Source of the DNA: an uncultured bacterium
GTDB lineage: Bacteria; Verrucomicrobiota; Kiritimatiellia; CAIKKV01; CAITUY01
Length of the DNA stretch: 14,751 nt
NCBI GenBank assembly: GCA_903934155.1
Contig: CAIZMS010000002.1
Location: 1-14,751 of the forward strand
Direction: 5' to 3'
Positions 8,340-14,751 of the stretch are shown here, piece after piece; the first letter of the stretch is position 1; the number at the start of each line of letters is the position of its first letter. The translations under genes and the position numbers were made by a program. Below the pieces are notes generated by a model that was given only the letters and a program-made list of their open reading frames with translations, was not told the origin of the DNA and made no database searches.

Positions 8340-8451
8340 ACTCGGGAGCAGCCATATAGCGGTCTCCGACCCACCTCCGGTTGGGGTGTCGATAGGAGAG
8401 TTAGGATGAGCTCGCTAAAGACAACATTTTCAGCAAGGAGTTTGCAGTAAA

Positions 8452-11400
8452 ATGAAGAGAGACTTGATGTCCTGGAGCCTTGAATCAGTCGGACAGACGG
8501 ATAACCGTCTGGCGAAGCCACCGCCAGAATACCGCCAGAAATCGATTTCTTGTCCTTTGTCCGTACACCGGCGAGACCTTGCGATGCTTTTGGGCCTCAT
8601 TCTCCTCGGTGGCCTCCGGCTCCAGGCGGCGGATATCAATGCGCAGGTTTACGCTTACACGTCATCCGTTTCGCAGGATGGCAACGGGCCGTTGAACCTG
8701 GTTTGTGAACTCAATTACAATGACGCGCGGGCGAATGCGCCGATCGCCGTCATGATGCACGGCTACTCTCAGGACATGACGGTCTTCCGGGCTAATGCGC
8801 AGCGGTTGCGGGATCGCGGTTTCTTCGCCATCTCGGTCGCGATGCGCGGACGCAACGGGTCGGACGGTGTGCGCGATTCGGGCGGTCTTGAAGTCTACGA
8901 CATCTATGATGCAATTGAGTCGGTCAAGGCCGCTTTCCCAACTCTCGTCAATACGAACATCATCTATATGACCGGCTATTCCGGCGGCGGCGGCAATACG
9001 ATGTCCATGCTGGCGCGGTTTCCGGACACCTTCAATGCCGGGGCGGCTTTCTTCGGGATGTCGGACTACGGGTATCACGGGACCAACGGGTGGTATTATC
9101 TGGGCGGTACGGCATACCGGACCACGATGAACACGGATATCGGCGACCGCCTGAACGCGAACACCAACATCATGGATCGCTACCATGCGCGCGCCGCCAA
9201 TCTGGCCTCGATGAACAACCCTTATAGTGAAATCCATTTGTTCGTGAACAACAACGAAACGACCTGTCCGCCGCCGCACAGTCAGAACTACTATTCCAAT
9301 GCCGTGGCGCGGGAGAGTTTCGCGGGTGAGTTCAGCAACATCACGGTTCACATCGGAAGCAGTTCGCTTTATAAGGACTTCGACAACGATTCGGTCAACG
9401 ACGCCAATGAGTTGCAATGGTGGCCGCATGGCGCGTTGACCGCCGACCAGCAAGATGCCGGCGAGATGTGGTTCATCGACCGTTTACTGGCCGGTCAGAT
9501 TCCCAAGCCCATGTTGAACAATGCCGATACGTTGTTTGTGGCTGGATTCGTGAAGACCCGTGTCTTTGAGTGCTGGGTGGGTGACGGGCAGGATGGCGCC
9601 GCGGAACTGGATTACACCCTTTCGGATACCAACATGACGTTTGGGGTCGGGATTGTCAGTCTCAACAAGCAGCGTCCGATCCGGCTGGTGGCGAACACGG
9701 CCCGTTTCAACGGCGAGACGGTCAGCGTTTATAGCAATACCGCCTACACGACGTCCTTCACTGGGGGCGGATTATGGACGAATATGCTGGCGCATGGGGA
9801 CAATCTGGAACTGGTGTCGGCAGGGCCGCCGGCCCTCTGGTGGGCGAATCCCGGGTATTCGAGTGTGACGCCGACCTCCGTGGTGGCGTCTGCCACGCTG
9901 GCGGGAACGAATGCCGCGGTGTGGTGCCTTTCCGGAACGAATAACCCCGGTCATCAGCTGGAGGGGTGGGGGGTGACGAACGTTCTGGGTTCCAGTGTGG
10001 CGACGGGTTTGGTTCAGTGTGTGCTCTCGAATCTGTCGCCATCGACAACGTATCACTTCGTATTCTACGCCACCAACAGCACGGCGGAGGCCGCGGCCTG
10101 GTCGTCCGTCCAGTCATTTTCAACAACCGTGCCGGATGTCACGGGGCCGGCGGTGTCAGGCGCGTTCTCGCCGGCGGATAATGCGACCGGGGTTGACGTG
10201 AATGCGAATCTGGTGGTGATGTTCAATGAGAATATCGCGGTAGGGACGGGGGACATCGTCATCACGAACCTCACGGACGGGGGTGCGGCCACGAGCATTG
10301 CCGTGACGGACGGCACGCAAGTGTCAATCAGTGGTGCCACGTTGACGGTGAATTCGACGGCTTCGTTGCTGGCGGGGAAAGCGTATGCCGTGTTGATGGG
10401 ATCCGGGGTGATCGAGGATGTGAGCGGCAATCCCTTTGCCGGGATAACCAACACCACTACCTGGAATTTCCAGACACTCGGGCAGCCCGTGGCGGGCAAT
10501 CCTGTTGCGATCACGTTCGGTTGGACCAACGCGACCGATCTCGTCGCGGGCCGGATCAACTTCCAGAATGCCAAATCGCCGAGCCTTGTAAAGAACAACG
10601 CCGACTATACCTGGACTAATCCCGGCGGGGGCGGTTTCGATATCCGCCTGCGGGCGGATCAACTGAACGAAAACAATGGCCCGGGGCTAGTCATCCTCAA
10701 CAAGATCGCCACCAACAATGTCGCCTTTAACTTTTATGCGACCGGTTCATCTACTCCCATCGATGTGCGGGGTTTTCGGTTGTCGCTTGGCGACCTCGAC
10801 AGTGCAACCATTTCAGGCTTCCGGATAGTAACTGCTGCCGGTGTGACGCAGGAGGTCGATACCGGCACATTTGAACTGGGGGCGAGTTTGACATCAACGG
10901 ATTCCAATGCGAACGGCACGAACGATGCGATTCAATCTTCCGCCAGTTATGCAAGCGGCAACTTCCCCGCTGCGACCACGGCGATTGTGGTCCTTGGCGA
11001 CAAGGCCTTTCACTCGCTGTCGTTCACGGTCAACAACGAGTGGGTGCCGATGGGAAATCTTGACCTGGCCAGTATTGGACTCGTGGGGGTCGATCCGGAT
11101 GGCGATGGGGATGGGATGGATGATGGGTGGGAAACTCAATACTTTGGCGCGGCGGGCGTTTCGTCGGGATCGGGAACCGATGATTGGGATGATGATGGAT
11201 TCATTGATCTGCATGAATTTATTGCGGGTACGAACCCGACCAACGACATGTCGCGGTTTGTTGTCGAGGTCCCAGCCGGAGGTGGCCTTGGTGGCGATTT
11301 AACTCTGAACTGGGCCGGCATCACGTCGCGCTTGTATGCCGTAGAAGGGTGCATAAGTCTGACGAACCCTGTCGAATGGATTGGCATGCCTGGGGCAACC

Positions 11401-11493
11401 CAGATGCCGGGGATGGCCGGAACCATGAGTTACACGGTGGACGCACAGCGTGTCGAACGGTTCTTTCGTGTGGGTGTCCGTCAAACCCCGTAA
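8452..11493 (+). CDS. Secreted multidomain alpha/beta-hydrolase (probable esterase) with Ig-like, Asp-rich calcium-binding-type and C-terminal beta modules
   Basis: Residues about 75-350 form an alpha/beta-hydrolase of the S9/acetyl-xylan-esterase/PHB-depolymerase kind: MMHGYSQDM, the nucleophile elbow GYSGGGG (Ser177) and a candidate catalytic His in WWPHG. Then follow beta-rich segments (about 350-460), a Fn3-like domain (about 465-560), a Big_5/SbsA-type Ig domain (about 562-675, starting GPAVSGAFSPADNATGVDV), another beta-sandwich (about 685-880), a thrombospondin-3/EF-hand-like run (DPDGDGDGMDDGW, then DDWDDDGFIDLHEF, about 882-925) and a tail ending FFRVGV. The ATG at 8452 has AAGGAG eleven bases upstream, but 44 polar residues then precede the hydrophobic signal segment. 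ATG 8584 (MLLGLILLGGLRLQA) may be the real start. It lies 112 bases after the glycosidase operon; whether it is co-transcribed is unclear. A glycan deacetylase role is plausible, but the substrate is unknown. Confidence 0.85.
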   Translation: MKRDLMSWSLESVGQTDNRLAKPPPEYRQKSISCPLSVHRRDLAMLLGLILLGGLRLQAADINAQVYAYTSSVSQDGNGPLNLVCELNYNDARANAPIAVMMHGYSQDMTVFRANAQRLRDRGFFAISVAMRGRNGSDGVRDSGGLEVYDIYDAIESVKAAFPTLVNTNIIYMTGYSGGGGNTMSMLARFPDTFNAGAAFFGMSDYGYHGTNGWYYLGGTAYRTTMNTDIGDRLNANTNIMDRYHARAANLASMNNPYSEIHLFVNNNETTCPPPHSQNYYSNAVARESFAGEFSNITVHIGSSSLYKDFDNDSVNDANELQWWPHGALTADQQDAGEMWFIDRLLAGQIPKPMLNNADTLFVAGFVKTRVFECWVGDGQDGAAELDYTLSDTNMTFGVGIVSLNKQRPIRLVANTARFNGETVSVYSNTAYTTSFTGGGLWTNMLAHGDNLELVSAGPPALWWANPGYSSVTPTSVVASATLAGTNAAVWCLSGTNNPGHQLEGWGVTNVLGSSVATGLVQCVLSNLSPSTTYHFVFYATNSTAEAAAWSSVQSFSTTVPDVTGPAVSGAFSPADNATGVDVNANLVVMFNENIAVGTGDIVITNLTDGGAATSIAVTDGTQVSISGATLTVNSTASLLAGKAYAVLMGSGVIEDVSGNPFAGITNTTTWNFQTLGQPVAGNPVAITFGWTNATDLVAGRINFQNAKSPSLVKNNADYTWTNPGGGGFDIRLRADQLNENNGPGLVILNKIATNNVAFNFYATGSSTPIDVRGFRLSLGDLDSATISGFRIVTAAGVTQEVDTGTFELGASLTSTDSNANGTNDAIQSSASYASGNFPAATTAIVVLGDKAFHSLSFTVNNEWVPMGNLDLASIGLVGVDPDGDGDGMDDGWETQYFGAAGVSSGSGTDDWDDDGFIDLHEFIAGTNPTNDMSRFVVEVPAGGGLGGDLTLNWAGITSRLYAVEGCISLTNPVEWIGMPGATQMPGMAGTMSYTVDAQRVERFFRVGVRQTP
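8494..8550. repeat. Cluster of hairpin, 11-bp tandem repeat and 14-bp palindrome in the leader of the esterase gene
   Basis: Three structures sit within 57 bases. First is a perfect stem CAGACGG-ATAA-CCGTCTG (8494-8511). Second is a near-exact tandem repeat, ACCGCCAGAAT at 8520-8530 and ACCGCCAGAAA at 8531-8541. Third is a perfect palindrome AGAAATCGATTTCT (8537-8550). They lie in the first 100 bases of the longest open frame, before the hydrophobic signal segment. Such density suggests a 5' untranslated regulatory leader or a regulator site rather than coding sequence, which would favour translation from 8584. Function is not known. Confidence 0.4.
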
Positions 11494-11501
11494 GGACGAA
11501 G

Positions 11502-11520
11502 TGGACTTGGGATGAGTCCA
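11502..11520 (+). terminator. Weak hairpin after the esterase gene (possible terminator)
   Basis: TGGACT-TGGGATG-AGTCCA forms a six-base perfect stem with a seven-base loop, starting nine bases after the TAA stop at 11491-11493. No T-run follows (the next bases are GTCAAAAACC), so it is a poor intrinsic terminator. It may only slow or protect the transcript end, or be chance. Confidence 0.2.
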
Positions 11521-11538
11521 GTCAAAAACCCAATTACA

Positions 11539-11567
11539 GGTCATGTCACAAAAATTGTGACATGACC
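11539..11567. promoter_or_regulatory. Operator-like inverted repeat (13-bp perfect arms) upstream of the surface-protein operon
   Basis: GGTCATGTCACAA (11539-11551) and its exact reverse complement (11555-11567) flank an AAA spacer. The inner 17 bases, GTCACAAAAATTGTGAC, match the palindrome at 102-118 except for symmetric G/A and C/T changes and two central bases. Both copies are followed by ATGAC. The centre is 68 bases before the PATR start codon and 32 before the -10 hexamer; the first copy has 75 and 33. As RNA it would be a strong stem, but it lies upstream of the predicted transcript start and lacks a T-tract, so a protein-binding site is the better reading. Confidence 0.65.
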
Positions 11568-11590
11568 ACCAGGCCGGCTAGGTCTATGAT
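11562..11590 (+). promoter_or_regulatory. Predicted sigma-70-type promoter of the surface-protein operon
   Basis: ATGACC (11562-11567, four of six -35 bases) and TATGAT (11585-11590, five of six -10 bases) are separated by 17 bases. The transcript would start near 11597, 24 bases before the ATG. The -35 overlaps the right arm of the inverted repeat. A further small dyad, GTCTAT-GAT-ATAGAC (11582-11596), covers the -10 and could be another regulator site or coincidence. Confidence 0.5.
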
Positions 11591-11620
11591 ATAGACAAAG
11601 ATTTACTGGAGGAGGACATT

Positions 11621-13285
11621 ATGAAGTCAAATTCTCGCTTGCTGATGCTGATGATCGTTGTGGGGCTGGGGTGGTCGGGAGGCGCGCAGGCGCAAAGTCC
11701 CGTGAACTTCTACTGGACCAATACGGCCAGCGGCGTACAGGGATGGAACGCGGCCAACTGGACCAACAGCGCGGGGGCAGGGGTGACGCCAGCCAATGGC
11801 GGCGACCCGAGCTATATCCTCAACTTCAGCCGCGATGCGACCTATACCGCCTCTAATGACTTCTCCACGGCGCCGTTCGTTCTCAACGGTGTCAGCGTGA
11901 AAGGCATGAGCGTGGCGCGCCCTCTGACGTTGAATGGAGACGGATTGTTGTTGACCAATAATGGCAGCCTGTTGCCGACTATTACGAACGGTAGTGGGGG
12001 GAGCACTGCTGTCTATTTCGATATGCCCTTGACGTTGGCCACCAACACCATTGTGTTGGCTGCCAACAACTGCTCGATCTCGATGCGGGCTGCCGTTGGC
12101 GGGGCCGGCGGGTTGATCGTTTCCAACGAATCCAGCGGCATCATGGCGCTAAATGTGAATAATACCTTTGCTGGCGGAATTGATGTGTCCGGGGGTATCC
12201 TGCGGATCAAAACGGCCGAATCATTGGGATCCGGCATCCTCACACTGCGCGCAGGGACCGTTTTGCACATTAACCCAGCAGCGGGTATTACTGTTACCAA
12301 CGACATTGTGGTTGCCGGGGTCGCTACTGTGAACAACGAGTACAGCGGGGGCGAAAACTATACCGGGCGGTTGAGCGGGAACGCTATGTTGAGTATTACC
12401 AATCTGGGCATCAATGTGGGTACCAATACACTCATGGATTTTGGCGGCGCATTAGAGGTGAATCTAGGAGCCGCCTCTGCCACGCTGCGCCTCTACCATG
12501 CAGGCCTCTATGGCGCGACCAATGCAACCCTTAGTCTCAAGAGCGGCACGTTGACCAACACGGCCGTCGCCTCGATCAACCTGGGCGCGCTGACGGGCAC
12601 GACCAACGGTTATATTAATCTGGGCACCAACACCCTGACGGTGGGCTACCTTGGCCAGACCAACACCTTCGCCGGGACAATCCTGGGTGGCGCCAAGCTC
12701 GTCAAGGTGGGCGCGGGGATGCTGGTCCTCTCGGGCGTCAACACCTTTACCAACACCACCACGGTGAGCAACGGCACGCTGTCGATTACCGGCACGCTGT
12801 CGAATAGTCCCATCACGGTGGTCAACGGCGGGACGCTGGCGGGAACGGGGCTCGTCGTCAATGTCGTCGCGAATGCCGGGCACATGGCGCCAGGCGTCGG
12901 GACCGGGGTCGGCGGCATCGGCACGCTGGTTGCCAGCAACGTGACCTGGAACGGGGAGAGCGCAGCGGGCTCCTCATGGATCTGGGATGCGGATCCCAAC
13001 AGCGCGGCGGTGGACAGGCTGTTCATCAACGGCAATTTCAGCAAGGGCACGGGATCCGCGTTCTGCTTCGACTTCCGGGGGGGTGCGCTGCAGAAGGGCA
13101 CTACTTACACGTTGGTCGAATGGACCGGGACGAGTGGGTTCGCGGGCGGCGATTTCAGCACGACTAATGTCACCCTGCCGGGGACGCTCGGCTCCAGAGC
13201 CAACTTCCTCATCGAGTCCGGCGTGACCAACCGGCTCAAGATGCAAGTGGTTTCGCCTACGGGCACACTTCTCTCTGTGTGGTAG
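11621..13285 (+). CDS. Exported autotransporter-associated beta-strand repeat (PATR) protein
   Basis: A surface or secreted structural protein predicted to fold as a repetitive beta-helix; no enzymatic motif is seen. The signal peptide is MKSNSRLLMLMIVVGLGWSGGAQA, followed by a region with FYWTNTASGVQGWNAANWTN, typical of the start of such proteins in PVC bacteria. PATR-type units occur at about 175-206 (NVNNTFAGGIDVSGGILRIK) and 358-412 (LVKVGAGMLVLSGVNTFTN, then TTTVSNGTLSITGTL, then VVNGGTLAGTG). The protein is rich in Asn, Thr, Gly and Val. It ends LLSVW at residue 554, with no recognisable beta-barrel translocator or PEP-CTERM sorting tail. GGAGGAGG at 11607-11615 is a strong ribosome site for ATG 11621. 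The gene follows the shared operator/promoter and lies 23 bases before the next gene. Attachment to a substrate or matrix formation is possible but unproven. Confidence 0.85.
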   Translation: MKSNSRLLMLMIVVGLGWSGGAQAQSPVNFYWTNTASGVQGWNAANWTNSAGAGVTPANGGDPSYILNFSRDATYTASNDFSTAPFVLNGVSVKGMSVARPLTLNGDGLLLTNNGSLLPTITNGSGGSTAVYFDMPLTLATNTIVLAANNCSISMRAAVGGAGGLIVSNESSGIMALNVNNTFAGGIDVSGGILRIKTAESLGSGILTLRAGTVLHINPAAGITVTNDIVVAGVATVNNEYSGGENYTGRLSGNAMLSITNLGINVGTNTLMDFGGALEVNLGAASATLRLYHAGLYGATNATLSLKSGTLTNTAVASINLGALTGTTNGYINLGTNTLTVGYLGQTNTFAGTILGGAKLVKVGAGMLVLSGVNTFTNTTTVSNGTLSITGTLSNSPITVVNGGTLAGTGLVVNVVANAGHMAPGVGTGVGGIGTLVASNVTWNGESAAGSSWIWDADPNSAAVDRLFINGNFSKGTGSAFCFDFRGGALQKGTTYTLVEWTGTSGFAGGDFSTTNVTLPGTLGSRANFLIESGVTNRLKMQVVSPTGTLLSVW

Positions 13286-13308
13286 AACCGCATTCAAGGG
13301 GGATGACC

Positions 13309-14751
13309 ATGAATGCATGTAATAAAACGGGATTGCTCAGGGTGGGGCTGGCGCTATCCGGATGGTTGGCGCTTTCCTTTCCCGCTTTAGCCGGTCAGTT
13401 CTACGAGGACTTCCAAGGGTACGTGCCGGGAACGAATGTGAATGCCATCGGCGGCGGGTGGGGTGCCTGGGGCACTGGTGCTGTAGTCACGAACATGGAC
13501 TTCACGAATGCCGCGGCGGGCAACCTGGCGGCGGTCCTGCAACCGGAAAGCACCGTGACCAATGGCGCAAATGTGGCGGGCGAGCCCGTGTTGTGGACGG
13601 AGTGCTGGCTGGGGGAGTCGAACCATATCGTCGCCACTTATGACCTGGGCGTCGATACCAATGCCGTCTTCCTGGCGGGACTCTCCACCAATGGCTACCT
13701 GTACCTCTATAATCCCGCTCCCGGAAGTTGGGAGGAGTGCCGGACGGACGTCTGGAACCATGCCGTGAGTCCGGCGACGGACCTCTGGACGCGGGTGACG
13801 GTCCTGCAGAACTTTACCAACCACCAGGCGGCGTTTCTCGTCAACGACCATCTCGTGCGTCAGCAGATCCGGTTTATCAACACCAACGTCACGGGCTATT
13901 CCCGCTTCCGGGCGGATAGCGGGACGGCAGGCGGGTCGGGTCTGGACAACGTGCTGATCAGCAATGCCCTGCCCAACGCGTCCAGCCGGCTGGATGCCGA
14001 CGGGGATGGACGCCCCGATGTCATGGAGTTGCTCCTGTACGGGGGCAGCGCCACCAACTGGAACGGCGTGGCGGTGACCGGCCGCGTGGCGACGGCGCAC
14101 GGTACCGTGACGCCTTCGGGGGGGCTTCTGGTTCCGCTGGATGGGGCGACCAATTTCAACTATCAAGCCACCTCGCCCGGCTATGTGCTGGATTGCGTGC
14201 TTACCAACGGCGGGACGGCGGTTTCGTATGCCGCGTCTCCCGTGACCTCCGGCAGCTTTACCTGGAGCAATATCGTCGTGGAAGGCAGCGTGTTCGAGGT
14301 GCAATTCCGTTATGATGGAACGCTCACTGTGCCGGGTAGTGCCGACAGCATTACCGGGGCGCTTGCGGTGGCTGAGTCCGGCGCCAGGATCGTGATTGCC
14401 GACGGCTCGTATGCGGAGTCGCTGGCGATCAGCAACAACGTGACCCTGATCGGGACCAATGTGTCGGACCTGGTATCGATCACGGTGGTCACGGGCGTGA
14501 CGGCGACGGTGAGCGGGTTCACGAGCCTGGGGGTCAGCGGCGCGGTGACGGTGGGCTCGAATGCCACGCTGGTGGTGACGAACGGCACGGTGAGTTTTGG
14601 TTCCTTGTCCATCGCGGCCGGGGGCTCCTTGAGGGTGACCAACGGGACGGTGACGGTGAATGGTGCGACGGTGTCGGGCACGTTCACCTACGACCAGGAT
14701 TGGGATGCCGCAGTCAAGGTCATGCCGATCAATTTCACGGACGGGTTCGAG
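13309..14751 (+). CDS. Secreted beta-helix-like protein with concanavalin-like N-terminal domain (partial, runs off right edge)
   Basis: The frame is open from ATG 13309 through the last base (481 codons) with no stop. AAGGGGG at 13296-13302 is a good ribosome site, and the gap to the PATR gene is 23 bases, so co-transcription is likely. The signal peptide is MNACNKTGLLRVGLALSGWLALSFPALA. Residues about 30-220 look like a LamG/concanavalin-type jelly roll (starting QFYEDFQGYVPGTNVNAIGG). LDADGDGRPDVMELLLYG (228-245) is a thrombospondin-3/EF-hand-like linker. Residues about 262-340 resemble an InlB-B-repeat-like domain (HGTVTPSGG). From about 345 a region of short beta coils begins (DSITGALAVAESGARIVIADGSY), typical of right-handed beta-helix proteins. 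It could be an adhesin or a parallel-beta-helix enzyme; the missing C-terminus prevents a decision. Confidence 0.8.
   Translation, partial: MNACNKTGLLRVGLALSGWLALSFPALAGQFYEDFQGYVPGTNVNAIGGGWGAWGTGAVVTNMDFTNAAAGNLAAVLQPESTVTNGANVAGEPVLWTECWLGESNHIVATYDLGVDTNAVFLAGLSTNGYLYLYNPAPGSWEECRTDVWNHAVSPATDLWTRVTVLQNFTNHQAAFLVNDHLVRQQIRFINTNVTGYSRFRADSGTAGGSGLDNVLISNALPNASSRLDADGDGRPDVMELLLYGGSATNWNGVAVTGRVATAHGTVTPSGGLLVPLDGATNFNYQATSPGYVLDCVLTNGGTAVSYAASPVTSGSFTWSNIVVEGSVFEVQFRYDGTLTVPGSADSITGALAVAESGARIVIADGSYAESLAISNNVTLIGTNVSDLVSITVVTGVTATVSGFTSLGVSGAVTVGSNATLVVTNGTVSFGSLSIAAGGSLRVTNGTVTVNGATVSGTFTYDQDWDAAVKVMPINFTDGFE
14557..14676 (+). repeat. Two-copy 60-bp (20-residue) repeat in the beta-helix-like protein
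   Basis: Residues 417-436 (SNATLVVTNGTVSFGSLSIA) and 437-456 (AGGSLRVTNGTVTVNGATVS) share a 20-residue period centred on VTNGTV. At DNA level GTGACGAACGGCACGGTGAG (14575) recurs as GTGACCAACGGGACGGTGAC exactly 60 bases later. The period fits one rung of a parallel beta-helix. More copies may lie beyond the window. Confidence 0.55.

Noticed and set aside
8371..8393. Imperfect inverted repeat (CCCA/TGGG plus CGA/TCG with a bulge) after the GH95-like gene, considered as a terminator.
   Set aside because: The stem is short and interrupted and no T-run follows, so neither a terminator nor an operator can be supported.
8381..8407. TTGGGG and TAGGAT 15 bases apart, considered as a promoter for the esterase gene.
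   Set aside because: Both hexamers are poor matches and the spacing is short; there is no palindrome like those at 102 and 11539. Chance is likely.
8548..8640. Possible Tat signal (HRRDLAMLLG) in the esterase.
   Set aside because: The motif departs from S/T-R-R-x-F-L-K, and the hydrophobic stretch and cleavage region look like a normal Sec signal when translation starts at 8584.
11539..11567. Strong inverted repeat considered as an intrinsic terminator of the esterase gene.
   Set aside because: There is no GC-rich stem followed by a T-tract. Its near-identical relative precedes another operon and both sit at the same distance from a -10 element, which fits an operator better.
12772..12803. 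Direct repeat CGGCACGCTGTCGA, 18 bases apart, in the PATR gene.
   Set aside because: It encodes the in-frame GTLSIT/GTLSNS beta-strand pattern and is explained by protein repetition.

Overview
The window is GC-rich and entirely + strand coding. It carries seven genes: five complete ones, the last codons of a gene entering from the left, and a gene leaving on the right. Protein styles point to the PVC superphylum, most likely Kiritimatiellota, Lentisphaerae or Verrucomicrobia. The clues are very large secreted glycosidases with LamG or discoidin modules, autotransporter-associated beta-strand repeats, thrombospondin-3-like DxDGDG segments and Asn/Thr/Gly-rich surface proteins. The assignment is an inference from protein style; there is no rRNA or other marker gene.

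Left block (1-8339). A frame open at the left edge ends at position 65 and matches the C-terminal signature of sialate O-acetylesterases. After a 119-base gap with a predicted operator and promoter come three tightly packed genes for exported carbohydrate-active enzymes. They are a GH2 enzyme with a C-terminal discoidin/CBM32-like domain, a clan GH-D (alpha-galactosidase-like) enzyme, and a GH95-like six-hairpin glycosidase with an inserted LamG module. Spacings are 8 bases and a TTGA start/stop overlap, so this reads as an operon. Removal of O-acetyl groups plus beta-, alpha-galactosidase-like and alpha-fucosidase-like activities suggests digestion of a branched glycan containing galactose or fucose. 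The actual substrate is not determined.

Middle (8340-11493). A 111-base gap precedes a 1013-codon multidomain protein: an N-terminal alpha/beta-hydrolase (probable esterase) followed by Ig/Fn3-like domains, a calcium-binding-type Asp-rich segment and a C-terminal beta-rich tail. Its leader region holds a hairpin, a tandem repeat and a palindrome, so the true start may be further downstream.

Right block (11494-14751). A second operator and promoter of the same design precede two genes for secreted structural proteins: a beta-strand-repeat (PATR) protein, then, 23 bases later, a beta-helix-like protein that runs off the window.

The main observation is that the two blocks begin with the same dyad-symmetric sequence (core GTCRCAA-N3-TTGYGAC followed by ATGAC). 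It is placed identically relative to predicted -35/-10 elements, and symmetric base changes preserve the dyad. This suggests that one unknown regulator controls both a glycan-degrading operon and a surface-protein operon. No regulator, transporter, sulfatase, RNA gene, CRISPR array or insertion sequence is visible.
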